Shown here piece after piece: positions 50,852-60,522 of a stretch of 64,000 nt of DNA; the stretch's first letter is position 1; every line of letters begins with the position of its first letter. Both the position numbers and the translations under genes were made by a program. The stretch lies in NCBI RefSeq assembly GCF_000513295.1, contig NC_023065.1, positions 124,001-188,000 of the forward strand, read 5' to 3'. The notes beneath the pieces are model-generated. The model had not been told where the DNA came from. It was given only the letters and a program-made list of their open reading frames with translations, and searched no databases. Source of the stretch: Magnetospirillum gryphiswaldense MSR-1 v2. Lineage in GTDB: Bacteria > Pseudomonadota > Alphaproteobacteria > Rhodospirillales > Magnetospirillaceae.

Positions 50852-53173
50852 TCAATCCTGGGTCAGCGCCCGGCCCAATTCGTCCAGCAGGTCCAGCACC
50901 TCGTGCGAGGCGGTGTTCATCAGATCCACCTCGAGATTGGCGTTGTCCATGTCGCCTTGGGCGTGCAGTTCCAGGGCGCGCTTGCCATGGGCGTGCACGC
51001 GCTGATGCGGATCGGCCAGACGGACAAAGGCCGGGTGCGCCTTGATGATCGGGTTGTCCACAGCATCGTACCATTTGCCCAGACGGCAGGAATGGTGGGT
51101 CGACACCCGGTCGGCGGTCAGGTCGTTGCGTTCCAGCAGGCGGTCGATGATGCTGCGCTTGAAGCGGACATGGTCGTTCTTGGCGATCTGGATGATGCTT
51201 TCGGCGTTGCTCAGGCTGGAGAATTCCTCGACCCGCTGATCCAGCACGGTGGCGGCCTTTTGCATGGCTTCCAGCACTTCCGAGATTTCATCCAGATTGC
51301 GGTTGGACAATTCGGCGATGCGCAAGGAACCGCCGGAAATCTCTGCCGCCGCTGCTGATTGCTGGGTCAGGATGCCGGCGATGTCGCGCATGTGGCCGGT
51401 GACGCCGTCGACCCGTTCGGCGATGGCGCCCAGGCCGTTGGTGACCTGATCCACCGCCTGTTGCCCTTCGGCGGCGGCGGCGGTGCTGTCATGCATGGAT
51501 TTCAGCGCCGCGGCCATTTCCTGGGTCAGGGCGGCGATGCGGTTGCGGATATCCTCGGTGGCGCGTCCGGTCTGGTTGGCCAACCCCTTGACCTCGGCGG
51601 CGACCACGGCGAAGCCCTTGCCGGCTTCACCGGCGCGGGCCGCTTCGATGGTGGCGTTGAGGGCCAAAAGGTTGGTTTGGCTGGCGATGGCCTCGATCTG
51701 GTCGACCATGGCGCCGATCTGTTGCGACGCATTGGCCAGATTGCGGATCTTGCCGCCCACATCCTCGACCGCACTGGTCAGGGTCTCGGTGGCCTGACGG
51801 GCGGTGCCGGCATCGCGGACGCCGTTGCGGGCCGCCGCCTCGGCGTCGCCGGCTTCCGCTGCCGCCACTTCCGAGTTCTGGGCGATGGTGTTGACGGACG
51901 CCACCATCTCCTCGATGGCGGCGGCGATGGCCTGGCTTTCCTGCGCCGCCTTGCGCACGTCGCCCATCATCTTGGCCAGCACGACGCCGGCTTCGTTGCT
52001 TTGGATGGCCGCCTGGACTACGCCCTCCAATTGCGAACGCATGGATTTGTGCAAAGTGTCCTGGTTGGCCTGCATTTCCTCGACCAGACGCTTTTGCTCG
52101 GATTCCATCCAGGCCAGTTTCTTCGCCTCGTCGCGGACGACTTCGACGGCGCGGGCCATGTGGCCGATTTCGTCGGGGCGCTCGGTGCCGGTCAGCACGA
52201 CGTTGAAATCGTGCTGGCTGATGCGGTCCATGGCCGTGGTCAGATGGCGGATGGGGTTGGTGATGCTGCGGGCCAGCAAGACGCTGACGACGATGGTGAC
52301 CAGCAAGGTACCGATGACCAGGATGGCGATGGTGCGATGGACCTCGGCCAGTTGGTCGGCATAGGCCTGGCCATCCATGGCGATTTCGATGATTCCGAAC
52401 GGCTTGCCGGAATAATCCAGCGCTGCTTGGCCAAGGACGGAAATGCGTTGGCCGCCATCAGTGAAGGTGCGCACCACCGGGGTGCCGGCCAGGGCCTGAC
52501 GGATTTCATCCGTGCTCAGGCGCGAGCTTTCAAAGCTGGCGGCGAACAGCTTGAAGCCGTTTTCGTCAGGCACCAGCAGGCCGGCATCCAGCTTGTGGGC
52601 GGCCTTGAACTCGTCGAAGAACGGCTTGCCGAAGGACAGGCCGAATTCCACCGAGCCCACATGGGTTTCGCCGGCAAACAGGGGCACCACGCCGCGCACG
52701 CCCAGGCCGGCGCGACCGATTTCCAGGCCACGGGTGGGTTTTTTGGCGGCATTGGTGCGGATGACGGTTTCGCGGATTTTCGACAGGTCGTCGCCGAACT
52801 TGGCCGGCTGATGCGCCCGCAAAAACGACGTCGCCGGCGGCAGGTGGAACTGGAACTGCTCGACCGCATAGGGTTTGGTCAATTGCTTGAAGACGGGGGT
52901 CATCTGCACCGCCAGCCGGTCGCGCTCGCCGGCTTGCACCAGTTCGGGCACGCCGGGCAGGGCAGCGACCAGCGACGCCATGGCCTCGGCCTGACGGGAA
53001 CTGGCGTCGATGGTTTCCACCAATTGGTCGAAACGGCTGTGCAACTCGACCTTTTCCGCGCTCGCGATCATACTGGTGAAATAGCCGTTGACGGCAAAGC
53101 CGATGACCAGGGCCGAAGCCAATGAGACGCCAACCAAAGCCAAGCCGAAACGAACGGCAATCCCAATGTGCAT
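50852..53173 (-). CDS. methyl-accepting chemotaxis protein with periplasmic CACHE-like sensor and C-terminal CZB domain
   Basis: The protein has 773 residues. TM1 (about 7-27) and TM2 (about 278-300) enclose a periplasmic region of about 250 residues that looks like a double-CACHE ligand sensor. A HAMP domain follows, starting [16 protein letters not shown]. The signalling tip, at about 491-520, includes [20 protein letters not shown]. The C-terminal CZB domain (about 661-760) shows H in [23 protein letters not shown] and HQRVHAHG, the His3-Cys zinc site that senses oxidants such as hypochlorous acid in other bacteria. ATG 53173 with GGAAGGG upstream is preferred over 53263. Its role is to steer the CheA kinase. 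Confidence 0.93.
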   Translation of the reverse strand: MHIGIAVRFGLALVGVSLASALVIGFAVNGYFTSMIASAEKVELHSRFDQLVETIDASSRQAEAMASLVAALPGVPELVQAGERDRLAVQMTPVFKQLTKPYAVEQFQFHLPPATSFLRAHQPAKFGDDLSKIRETVIRTNAAKKPTRGLEIGRAGLGVRGVVPLFAGETHVGSVEFGLSFGKPFFDEFKAAHKLDAGLLVPDENGFKLFAASFESSRLSTDEIRQALAGTPVVRTFTDGGQRISVLGQAALDYSGKPFGIIEIAMDGQAYADQLAEVHRTIAILVIGTLLVTIVVSVLLARSITNPIRHLTTAMDRISQHDFNVVLTGTERPDEIGHMARAVEVVRDEAKKLAWMESEQKRLVEEMQANQDTLHKSMRSQLEGVVQAAIQSNEAGVVLAKMMGDVRKAAQESQAIAAAIEEMVASVNTIAQNSEVAAAEAGDAEAAARNGVRDAGTARQATETLTSAVEDVGGKIRNLANASQQIGAMVDQIEAIASQTNLLALNATIEAARAGEAGKGFAVVAAEVKGLANQTGRATEDIRNRIAALTQEMAAALKSMHDSTAAAAEGQQAVDQVTNGLGAIAERVDGVTGHMRDIAGILTQQSAAAAEISGGSLRIAELSNRNLDEISEVLEAMQKAATVLDQRVEEFSSLSNAESIIQIAKNDHVRFKRSIIDRLLERNDLTADRVSTHHSCRLGKWYDAVDNPIIKAHPAFVRLADPHQRVHAHGKRALELHAQGDMDNANLEVDLMNTASHEVLDLLDELGRALTQD

Positions 53174-53236
53174 GTTCGATACACCCTTCCCGCGATAGAC
53201 AACCGAGTGGTAGCCCCCCCACTGCGGGCGGATCAT

Positions 53237-54463
53237 ATGACAAAACCTTATAAGAATATACATATGTTCAAATATCTCGGGCGCGGTGTGGGGGCGGTGC
53301 GTCTTCTGTGCTTGGCGGAAGTGCTGACCATGGGGCCTGTATTCGCCTTTCCCGCGCTTTTGCCTGATTTTATTTCCCTATTCGACTTTTCCAGTACCGA
53401 GGCCGGTTGGCTGTCGGGGATCACCTTTGCCGGTTACGCGGCGGCGGTGCCGACCTTAAGCGCATTGACCGATCGTCTGGACGCCCGCCGGGTCTATGTG
53501 GCCGGGGCGGTGGTGGCCGGGCTGTCGGCGCTGCTGTTCGCGGTGTTGGCGGAAGGATTTTGGACAGCCTTGGTGTTCCGCGCCCTGGCCGGCATCGGTT
53601 TGGCCGGTACCTATATGCCGGGGCTGAAGGCTTTGGTCGACCGCACCGACGGGCCCGATCAGCCGAAATGGATGAGTTGGTACACCGCCAGCTTCTCGCT
53701 CGGTACCGGCATTTCGTTTTTGACCGCCGGGCTGTTCGCCGAAATCCTGGGCTGGCGTGGCGCCTTTGCCCTGCTGGGGGCGGGGGCCTTGGTGGCGGCT
53801 GCCCTGGTGCTGGCCCTGGACAACCGCATCCCCGCCGCCAAGCCTATCGGCAAGCTGTTGGACCTGCGTCCGGTTCTGGCCAATCGCCGGGTGATGGCCT
53901 ATGTGCTGGGATACTTCGCCCATATGTGGGAATTGTTCGGCCTCAGGTCGTGGATGGTGGCTTTTCTGGCCTTTGCCGCCGCCGGTCCGGCCTTTCTCAC
54001 CCCCACATTGGTGGCGGCGCTGTCGTCGGTGGTGGCCATGACCGCCAGCATCGGCGGTGCCGCCCTGGCGCTGAAATACGACCGCATTCGCACATGTTCA
54101 CTGTTCGCCGTGGCCTCTGGCACCTGTGCCGTGCTGGTCGGGCTGTCGTCGGGCTGGGGGATGGCGGCGGTGGTGGTACTGATGCTGGTCTATAACGGCG
54201 TGGTGCAGTTGGATTCCGCCGCGCTGACCACCGGGGCGGTGCTGGCCGCCGAACCCGAACGCCGCGGCGCCTCCATCGCCGTGCATTCGCTGATCGGTTT
54301 TGCCGGCGCTTTCCTGGGGCCGCTGGCCTTTGGCTGGATTTTGGAAAGTGCCGGCGGCGCCCAATCGGCCCTGGCCTGGGCGCTGGCTTTTGCCAGCCTG
54401 GGTGCGGTGGCGGCCTTGGGGCCGCTGGCCCTGATCGGGCTGGGACGGGCGCGGTCGAAGTAA
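53237..54463 (+). CDS. MFS transporter
   Basis: The protein has about 408 residues with 12 predicted membrane segments in two halves of six. Between TM2 and TM3 the motif-A-like DRLDARR lies on the cytoplasmic side ([12 protein letters not shown]). The family covers proton-coupled uptake or export of small molecules, and the substrate is not evident. Two starts are possible: ATG 53237 (GGGCGGA four bases upstream) and ATG 53264 (weak ribosome-binding site). The gene is divergent from the chemoreceptor, and the short gap must hold both promoters. It is followed by soeA about 175 bp downstream and could relate to sulfur-compound transport, but that is speculative. Confidence 0.87.
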   Translation: MTKPYKNIHMFKYLGRGVGAVRLLCLAEVLTMGPVFAFPALLPDFISLFDFSSTEAGWLSGITFAGYAAAVPTLSALTDRLDARRVYVAGAVVAGLSALLFAVLAEGFWTALVFRALAGIGLAGTYMPGLKALVDRTDGPDQPKWMSWYTASFSLGTGISFLTAGLFAEILGWRGAFALLGAGALVAAALVLALDNRIPAAKPIGKLLDLRPVLANRRVMAYVLGYFAHMWELFGLRSWMVAFLAFAAAGPAFLTPTLVAALSSVVAMTASIGGAALALKYDRIRTCSLFAVASGTCAVLVGLSSGWGMAAVVVLMLVYNGVVQLDSAALTTGAVLAAEPERRGASIAVHSLIGFAGAFLGPLAFGWILESAGGAQSALAWALAFASLGAVAALGPLALIGLGRARSK

Positions 54464-54534
54464 TGTTTGCTTTATTAGGTCGTTCTTAATTACTGTATTC
54501 CCGACAAATAAGGCCGCAAATGGCCAGGGGACAG

Positions 54535-54588
54535 GGACACGGACAGGAGAGAACGGCCTTCGCCTTGCGCGCGAAGGGGGCCGTGTCC
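54535..54588 (+). promoter_or_regulatory. structured leader hairpin before soeA
   Basis: GGACACGG (54535-54542) pairs with CCGTGTCC (54581-54588), enclosing a second perfect stem CCTTCGC/GCGAAGG (54557-54563 with 54571-54577). The 3' strand can also pair with the offset copy CGGACA at 54540-54545, so two mutually exclusive folds exist. It lies about 50 bases before the soeA ATG. I tried to match it to known riboswitch classes and found none convincing. Confidence 0.4.
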
Positions 54589-54637
54589 GTTTGCCTGAGC
54601 CTTTGGCGGCAAGCGGTCGACCCCAGGGAGCCAGTTC

Positions 54638-57532
54638 ATGCGAGACCCCGTCACTTCTTGCGATTCCCAGCTTGGCCGGGCCGAGGTCAAGACCACCACC
54701 TGCTACATGTGCGCCTGCCGCTGCGGCATTCGCGTGCACTTACGCGATGGTGAAGTGCGCTATATCGAGGGCAACCCCGAACATCCCCTGAACCACGGCG
54801 TGATCTGCGCCAAGGGCGCGTCGGGGATCATGAAGCAATATTCCCCCGCCCGCCTGACCAAGCCGTTGAAGCGCAAGCAAGGAGCCGAGCGCGGTTCCAA
54901 CCAGTTCGAGCCGATCGAGTGGGAAGAGGCGCTGTCCATGCTGGGCGACCGGTTGGACCACATCAGGAAGACCGACCCCAAGCAACTGGCCCTGTTCACC
55001 GGGCGCGACCAGATGCAGGCCTTGACCGGCATGTTCGCCAAGCAGTTCGGCACCCCCAATTATGCCGCCCATGGTGGTTTCTGCTCGGTCAACATGGCCG
55101 CCGGCATGATCTACACCATCGGCGGCTCGTTCTGGGAATTCGGCGGGCCTGATCTGGAGCGGGCCAAGCTGTTCGTGATGATCGGCACCGCCGAGGATCA
55201 CCATTCCAATCCCATGAAGATCGAGCTGGCCAAGTTCAAGCGCGGCGGCGGGCGGTTCATCGCCATCAACCCGGTGCGCACCGGCTATGCCGCCATCGCC
55301 GATGAATGGATCCCCATCCGTACCGGCACCGATGGTGCCCTGCTGCTGGCGCTGATCCGCGAGATCATCGAAACCGGCCTGTTCGACCGCGAGTTCCTGA
55401 TGCAATATTCCAATTCCGCTGAATTGGTCATCCAGGACATCAAGCGCGACGATCACGGCCTGTTCGCCCGTGACCCCAATGTCGGCGTGCGCCCCGACAC
55501 CTTCGATACCCCCGACCGCTTCTGGTGGGACAAAGCCACCGACCAGCCGGTGCTGTCGCGCAGCAAGGGCACCGAGGGCCGGTTGATGGGCGAATACACC
55601 CTGCCCGACGGCACCCCGGTCAAGCCGGCCTTCCAGTTGCTGAAGGAGCGGGTCAAGGATTACACGCCGGAATGGGCCGAGGGCATCACCGGTATCCCCG
55701 CCGACACCATCCGCCGCCTCGCCCATGAGATGGGCATCACCGCGCGCGACCAGAAGATCGAATTGCCCATCGCCTGGACTGATTCGTGGGGCAACGAACA
55801 CCAGACGGTGACCGGCAATCCGGTCGCCTTCCATTCCATGCGCGGTCTGGCCGCCCATTCCAACGGCTTCCACACCATCCGCGCCCTGGCCATTCTGATG
55901 AGCCTGTTGGGTACCATCGACCGTCCCGGCGGCTTCAGGCACCGCGCCCCGTTCCCGCGTCCGATCCCGCCGTGTCCGAAGCCGCCCAAGGGGCCGCACG
56001 CGGTCAAGCCGTCGACGCCCTTGGACGGCATGCCGCTGGGCTGGCCCGCCGATCCCGATGATCTGTCGGTGGACGAGAACGGCGCCCCCATGCGTCTGGA
56101 CAAGGGCTTTTCCTGGGAATACCCGCTGTCGGTGCACGGTTTGATGCACAATGTCATCACCAATGCCTGGCGCGGCGACCCTTACCCCATCGACACGCTG
56201 TTCCTGTTCATGGCCAACATGGCGTGGAATTCGTCCATGAACACGTCGGAAGTCAGGAAGATGCTGACCGACAAGCACGAAAACGGCGAATACAAGATCC
56301 CGTTCGTGGTGGTCGGCGACGCCTTCCAGTCGGAAACCGTGGCCTTCGCCGATCTGGTGCTGCCCGATACCACCTATCTGGAACGCCACGACGTCATGTC
56401 CATGCTGGATCGGCCCATCTCGGAATTCGACGGGCCGGTCGATTCGGTGCGCGTGCCGATCATGCCGCCCCTGGGCGATTCGCGCCCGTTCCAGGACGTC
56501 ATCATCGAACTGGCGACGCGGCTTAAGCTGCCCGCCTTCATGACCAAGGAAGGCACGCGCAAGTACCGCGACTATCCCGATTTCATCACCAATTTCGAGA
56601 CCGAGCCGGGCTCGGGCATTGGCTTCCTGGCCGGCTGGCGCGGCAAATCGGGCGAAAAGTCCATGGTCGGCGAGCCCAATCCCAACCAATGGGACATGTA
56701 TGCCCGCAACAACAACCACTACCACCACCATCTGCCCAAAAGCTTCCAGTACATGCGCAACTGGAACAAGGGCTACCTGACCTGGGCCCAGGGCAACCGG
56801 CTGGTGCGCTATCACGACCCCATCAACATCCATATCTATTCGGAAGTGCTGCAAAAATTCCGTCTTGCCGCCCAGGGTAAGTGGAAGGGCAAGCAGCCGC
56901 CGGACGAATTGCGGCCCCGGGTCGAACAGTTCTTCGACCCATTGCCGTTCCATTATGCGCCGCTGGAATGGGCCAAGACCGACACCGCTCGCTATCCGCT
57001 GTCGGCGCTGACCCAGCGGCCCATGGCCATGTACCATTCGTGGGATTCGCAAAACGCCTGGCTGCGGCAAATCCATACCCAGAACTACATCATGGTCCAT
57101 CCCAGCGTCGGTGCTGGCAATGGCTTCGACGATGGTGGCTGGGTGTGGGTGGAAAGCCCGTGGGGCAAGGTGCGGTGCATGGCGCGCTTCACCGAGGCGG
57201 TGGAGCCGGGCACGGTGTGGACCTGGAACGCCATCGGCAAGGCCTCGGGCGCTTGGGGTCTGGACGGCGATGCCAACGAAGCCAAGAACGGTTTCCTGCT
57301 CAACCACCTGATTTCCGAGGAACTGCCCAACATGGTGGGCGGGCGGCATGTCTCCAACTCCGATCCGGTCACCGGGCAGGCGGCGTGGTACGACGTGCGC
57401 GTGCGCATCACCCCGGCTGCCGCCGACGAACCCCAGGAAAGCTGGCCGCAATTCCCCACTTTGGGGCAATTGCCGGGCCAGACCGGCTTTGGCGCCAAGA
57501 TGCGCGCCTTCTTCGCCGGCAAGAAGCGTTGA
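54638..57532 (+). CDS. soeA: molybdopterin oxidoreductase, sulfite-oxidising SoeA type
   Basis: The 964-residue catalytic subunit begins with a [4Fe-4S] motif TCYMCACRCG (C22, C25, C29) and closes with C57 in VICAKG. The rest follows the DMSO reductase/CISM layout with bis-MGD binding, including FTGRDQMQ and MIGTAEDHHSNPMK. There is no Tat signal, so it should stay in the cytoplasm, unlike PsrA/DmsA. That, the size (964/244/322) and the gene order match SoeABC of Allochromatium, which oxidises sulfite to sulfate on the inner face of the membrane. AGGGAG precedes the ATG by eight bases. Other CISM enzymes, such as a polysulfide or tetrathionate reductase, remain possible. Confidence 0.88.
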   Translation: MRDPVTSCDSQLGRAEVKTTTCYMCACRCGIRVHLRDGEVRYIEGNPEHPLNHGVICAKGASGIMKQYSPARLTKPLKRKQGAERGSNQFEPIEWEEALSMLGDRLDHIRKTDPKQLALFTGRDQMQALTGMFAKQFGTPNYAAHGGFCSVNMAAGMIYTIGGSFWEFGGPDLERAKLFVMIGTAEDHHSNPMKIELAKFKRGGGRFIAINPVRTGYAAIADEWIPIRTGTDGALLLALIREIIETGLFDREFLMQYSNSAELVIQDIKRDDHGLFARDPNVGVRPDTFDTPDRFWWDKATDQPVLSRSKGTEGRLMGEYTLPDGTPVKPAFQLLKERVKDYTPEWAEGITGIPADTIRRLAHEMGITARDQKIELPIAWTDSWGNEHQTVTGNPVAFHSMRGLAAHSNGFHTIRALAILMSLLGTIDRPGGFRHRAPFPRPIPPCPKPPKGPHAVKPSTPLDGMPLGWPADPDDLSVDENGAPMRLDKGFSWEYPLSVHGLMHNVITNAWRGDPYPIDTLFLFMANMAWNSSMNTSEVRKMLTDKHENGEYKIPFVVVGDAFQSETVAFADLVLPDTTYLERHDVMSMLDRPISEFDGPVDSVRVPIMPPLGDSRPFQDVIIELATRLKLPAFMTKEGTRKYRDYPDFITNFETEPGSGIGFLAGWRGKSGEKSMVGEPNPNQWDMYARNNNHYHHHLPKSFQYMRNWNKGYLTWAQGNRLVRYHDPINIHIYSEVLQKFRLAAQGKWKGKQPPDELRPRVEQFFDPLPFHYAPLEWAKTDTARYPLSALTQRPMAMYHSWDSQNAWLRQIHTQNYIMVHPSVGAGNGFDDGGWVWVESPWGKVRCMARFTEAVEPGTVWTWNAIGKASGAWGLDGDANEAKNGFLLNHLISEELPNMVGGRHVSNSDPVTGQAAWYDVRVRITPAAADEPQESWPQFPTLGQLPGQTGFGAKMRAFFAGKKR

Positions 57533-57547
57533 TCGGGGGACATGACG

Positions 57548-58282
57548 ATGGCGAATGAAAAACAACTGGCCCTGGTCATCGACTTGAACGTCTGCGTCGG
57601 CTGCCATGCCTGCGTGACCAGTTGCAAGGAATGGAACACCTCGGGCTGGGCCGGTCCCATGCCCGACCAGCAGCCTTACGGCAAGGACCCCGACGGCGTC
57701 TTTTTCAATCGGGTGCAGACCTTCGAATGCGGCACCTTCCCCAATACGGAAACCGTGCACTTCCCCAAATCCTGCCTGCATTGCGAAGACCCGCCCTGCG
57801 TGCCGGTCTGCCCCACCGGCGCGTCCTACAAGCGTGAAAGCGATGGCATCGTCCTGGTCGATTACGACAAGTGCATCGGCTGCAAATATTGTTCGTGGAA
57901 CTGCCCTTATGGCGCCCGCGAATTCGACGAAGTCACCGGGGTGATGAAGAAATGCACCCTGTGCGTCGATCGCATCTATGACCAGACCCTGGAGCCGGAA
58001 CGGCGCAAGCCGGCCTGTGTGCTGGCCTGCCCGGCCAGTGCCCGTATCTTCGGCGACATCAAGGATCCCGAATCCGAGGCGTCGCGGGCCATCCGCGACA
58101 ATGGCGGCTATCAGTTGATGCCGGAAGCCGGCACCAACCCGGCCAACCATTATCTGCCCCGGCGCAAGACCAATGCCCAGGTGCATGACGACCAGTTGCA
58201 GCGCGCCGACAATCCGTTGTCGCGGGAAGCCGAGCCGCCGAAATTCGGCGGCCCGACCATCGACGACGCGTCCCAGTGGTAA
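57548..58282 (+). CDS. soeB: four-cluster iron-sulfur subunit, SoeB type
   Basis: The protein has 244 residues. It holds the ferredoxin-like cysteine groups CVGCHACVTSC (16-26), CLHCEDPPCVPVC, CIGCKYCSWNC and CTLCVDR with a later CVLACP, which give four [4Fe-4S] clusters as in DmsB/NrfC. It carries electrons between SoeA and the membrane subunit. The ATG at 57548 has GGGGGA seven bases upstream; the in-frame ATG at 57542 is too close. The gene starts 15 bp after soeA and precedes soeC by 17 bp, so the three form an operon. Confidence 0.9.
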   Translation: MANEKQLALVIDLNVCVGCHACVTSCKEWNTSGWAGPMPDQQPYGKDPDGVFFNRVQTFECGTFPNTETVHFPKSCLHCEDPPCVPVCPTGASYKRESDGIVLVDYDKCIGCKYCSWNCPYGAREFDEVTGVMKKCTLCVDRIYDQTLEPERRKPACVLACPASARIFGDIKDPESEASRAIRDNGGYQLMPEAGTNPANHYLPRRKTNAQVHDDQLQRADNPLSREAEPPKFGGPTIDDASQW

Positions 58283-58299
58283 GGGAGGGGAGATAAATC

Positions 58300-59268
58300 A
58301 TGCGTCCCGCTTTTTCCGTTCTCTTCCTCACCACCTTGATCGGCGCCGCCCAAGGCCTGCTGATCGCCCTGGTGGTCGGCCAATTGTTCCTGGTGGTCGG
58401 TACCGGCCAACAGACCGTACCGGGGGGCTTTTATGCCCTGGGGGCGTTCATCGCCCTGGTGCTGCTGGCCCTGGGCCTGCTGGCCTCGTTCTTCCATCTG
58501 GCCAATCCGGCCCGGGCCTGGCGTGCCGCCAGCCAATGGCGCACCTCGTGGCTGTCGCGTGAAGTCATCGCCCTGCCGGCGGTAATGGGTATGGCGGTGC
58601 TTTATGGCGGACTGCATTGGCTGGGCCTGGATATGCCGCTGTTGCATTTTGCCAATGGCAAAAGCCTGGACCTGACCATGGCGGTGGGTTTCATCACCAT
58701 CGCCGCCTGTGTGGCTTTGTTCATCTGCACCGGCATGATCTATGCCTGCGTCAAGTTCATCCGCGAATGGGCCAGCGTATGGACGGTGATCAATTACACC
58801 CTGATGGGGCTGGCCTCGGGCTTTACCCTGGCCGCTGCCTATGCCGCCAGTTGGGCATCGGTGCTGACCGGTCTGTTCGCTGTCTTCGCCCTGATCCTGA
58901 CCATCGCCGCCCTGGCCGGGCGCGTCTACAGCCTGTGGCGCAATGCCCGGCTGCGCCCACTGACGACGCTGAAAGGCGCCATCGGCGCGCCGCACCAGCA
59001 CATCCGGCAAGTGTCGCAGGGCTTTGGCGGCGGCTCGTTCAACACCAAGGAGTTCTTCCACGGCGTCAGCCCAGAGAAGGTGCGGGCCCTGGTGTTTTTC
59101 TTCCTCGTCGCCGCTTTCCTTGCCCCCATGGTGCTGTTGGCGCTGGGGGCGGGGGTGATGCTGTGGCTGGCGTTTGTCGTCCAATATGTGGGGCTGCTGG
59201 CCGAGCGCTGGGTGTTCTTCGCCCATGGCAACCACGTGCAGAACCTGTATTACCAGCGTAAGGCGTGA
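58300..59268 (+). CDS. soeC: membrane anchor subunit, DmsC/SoeC type
   Basis: The protein has 322 residues with about eight hydrophobic membrane segments. The first is a long LTTLIGAAQGLLIALVVGQL stretch. LASFFHLANPARAWRA in the loop after TM2-TM3 is a DmsC family signature. It anchors the complex and passes electrons to quinone. GGGAGGGGAG before the ATG is a strong ribosome-binding site. It is the last gene of the operon, which ends in a terminator ten bases later. Compared with NrfD-type anchors, the sequence resembles DmsC more. Confidence 0.9.
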   Translation: MRPAFSVLFLTTLIGAAQGLLIALVVGQLFLVVGTGQQTVPGGFYALGAFIALVLLALGLLASFFHLANPARAWRAASQWRTSWLSREVIALPAVMGMAVLYGGLHWLGLDMPLLHFANGKSLDLTMAVGFITIAACVALFICTGMIYACVKFIREWASVWTVINYTLMGLASGFTLAAAYAASWASVLTGLFAVFALILTIAALAGRVYSLWRNARLRPLTTLKGAIGAPHQHIRQVSQGFGGGSFNTKEFFHGVSPEKVRALVFFFLVAAFLAPMVLLALGAGVMLWLAFVVQYVGLLAERWVFFAHGNHVQNLYYQRKA

Positions 59269-59277
59269 GAAAGCGAA

Positions 59278-59307
59278 AGGCCCGGTGTCACCACCGGGCC
59301 TTTTTAT
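59278..59307 (+). terminator. rho-independent terminator of soeABC
   Basis: AGGCCCGGTG and CACCGGGCCT pair perfectly over 10 bp around a four-base loop, followed by TTTTATT. It may also serve the convergent XRE gene, whose stop lies at its right edge. Confidence 0.9.
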
Positions 59308-59753
59308 TCTTCCTCGCCGTTCAGCTTGGCGGCCAGGGATTTGGTCAGATCATAGACGCTGCGGCGGATGGCCTCGTCGGTGATGCGGTGGTAATTGCGC
59401 ATCATCTCCAGCCCCTCGCGGCTGCTTTCCGGCGCGGAGAAGGCGACGGCGTCCTCGTGCAGGCCGTATTTCCCGGATGACCGGCTCATGTCGTCGAAGA
59501 AAAAGCTGACCGGCACGTCCAGCGCCTCGGAAATATGATAAAGCCGGCTGGCGCTGATGCGGTTGGCGCCGCTTTCGTATTTCTGCACCTGCTGAAAGGT
59601 CAGTCCCACCGATTTGGCCAGCTCGGTCTGGCTCAATCCCATCAACGTGCGGCGCAGGCGCAACCGCGCGCCGACATGGGTATCGATGGGGTCGGGGTCG
59701 CCAGATTCGGTGCGGGCACGATAAATTCTCTTGCTGTTCGTTTCGGTGGCCAT
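59304..59753 (-). CDS. XRE/Cro-CI family transcriptional regulator
   Basis: From ATG 59753 the protein has 149 residues. An HTH_3 domain at about 25-85 contains VGARLRLRRTLMGLSQTELA, LTFQQVQKYESG and RISASRLYHISEALDVPVSFFF. A C-terminal segment of about 60 residues probably mediates dimerisation. This type, with DTHVGARLRLRR at the start, is widespread in alphaproteobacteria. The alternative GTG at 59828 would place the promoter inside the gene and is rejected. The promoter region 59780-59814 holds an inverted repeat that covers both -35 and -10, so autorepression is likely. Targets other than itself are unknown; soeABC is convergent, and a link there cannot be inferred. Confidence 0.9.
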   Translation of the reverse strand: MATETNSKRIYRARTESGDPDPIDTHVGARLRLRRTLMGLSQTELAKSVGLTFQQVQKYESGANRISASRLYHISEALDVPVSFFFDDMSRSSGKYGLHEDAVAFSAPESSREGLEMMRNYHRITDEAIRRSVYDLTKSLAAKLNGEEE

Positions 59754-59779
59754 ATCGAATCGTCGTTGAATGGATGGGG

Positions 59780-59814
59780 TTGCATACAATACCCGCACTG
59801 GTAATTGTATGCAA
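59780..59814 (-). promoter_or_regulatory. promoter embedded in an 11-bp perfect inverted repeat (operator)
   Basis: TTGCATACAAT (59780-59790) and ATTGTATGCAA (59804-59814) are perfect complements with 13 bases between. On the minus strand the same bases supply TTGCAT as -35 and TATTGT as -10 at exactly 17-bp spacing. A dimeric regulator bound there would block RNA polymerase, and the XRE gene just downstream is the obvious candidate. Confidence 0.75.
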
Positions 59815-59829
59815 CAATCCCTCTCCACC

Positions 59830-60522
59830 CTAGTCCTGGTTATGCCAACCGCATTGAATCAGGGCGTCGATCATGTGCGCCGGGACTGGCGCCTGGGCGG
59901 TGATCGGCGATTTTTTCGGGTTGTAGGGCAGGGTGATGGACCGCGCATGCAGGTGCAGATGCGGCGACACCAGATCGGCGGTGCCGCGACCATAGGTAGA
60001 ATCGCCGACGATGGGGCAGCCGATGGCGGCCAGATGCACGCGGATCTGGTGGGTGCGTCCGGTTCGGGGCTTGGCCTCGATCCACGACAGCCGCCCGTTG
60101 CCGCCCAGGACCCGGTATTCGGTCACCGCGTCCTGGCCCTTGTCGTCGACCACCATGCGCCAGCCGTGGCGGCGTTCCAGTTTTTTCAGGCGTTTGTCGA
60201 TGATGCCGCTTTCGGCGGGCGGCTTGCCCACCACCACCGCCCAATAGGTTTTCTGCGCTTCGCTGCCGGCGAAGATTTCGCCCAGGCGGGCCAGGGCCTT
60301 GCGATGGCGCCCCAACACCAGACAGCCCGAGGTGTCGCGGTCCAGCCGGTGAGCCAGTTCCGGGTTGCGCGGCAGGCCGAAGCGCAAGGGTTCCAACAGG
60401 TCCATCAGGTGGTGGCTGCCATCGCGGGCACCGGCATGCACGGCGAGGCCGGCAGGCTTGTCGATAATCAACACCATGGCGTCGCGGTACAGCACCCGCG
60501 CCAGCAATTCGTCCGGGCTCAT
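59830..60522 (-). CDS. RluA/RluD family pseudouridine synthase
   Basis: The 230-residue protein carries the catalytic motif HRLDRDTSGCLVLG with its Asp, KTYWAVVVG, and KPRTGRTHQIRVH near the C-terminus. The N-terminus goes directly into the catalytic fold (VLIIDKPAGLAVH), so there is no S4 domain and it resembles RluA more than RluD/RluC. It converts uridine in ribosomal or transfer RNA to pseudouridine; the target base is not known. The start overlaps the stop of the SPOR gene by 4 bp, which implies coupling. Confidence 0.92.
   Translation of the reverse strand: MSPDELLARVLYRDAMVLIIDKPAGLAVHAGARDGSHHLMDLLEPLRFGLPRNPELAHRLDRDTSGCLVLGRHRKALARLGEIFAGSEAQKTYWAVVVGKPPAESGIIDKRLKKLERRHGWRMVVDDKGQDAVTEYRVLGGNGRLSWIEAKPRTGRTHQIRVHLAAIGCPIVGDSTYGRGTADLVSPHLHLHARSITLPYNPKKSPITAQAPVPAHMIDALIQCGWHNQD

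Noticed and set aside
53234-53266. Two CATATG hexamers flanking an A+T-rich stretch before the MFS gene
   Set aside because: Each contains a candidate start codon, and the repeat is too short to support an operator claim.
54464-54637. Known riboswitch class (TPP, glycine, Moco) in the soeA leader
   Set aside because: Short matches such as CCTGAG were seen, but the conserved cores of these classes are absent.
54740-58186. Minus-strand open frame of 1,148 codons opposite soeAB
   Set aside because: The sense strand encodes conserved SoeA and SoeB, and the antisense product has no recognisable features.
59754-59828. Upstream GTG start of the XRE gene
   Set aside because: It would put the -35 and -10 boxes and the inverted repeat inside the coding sequence.
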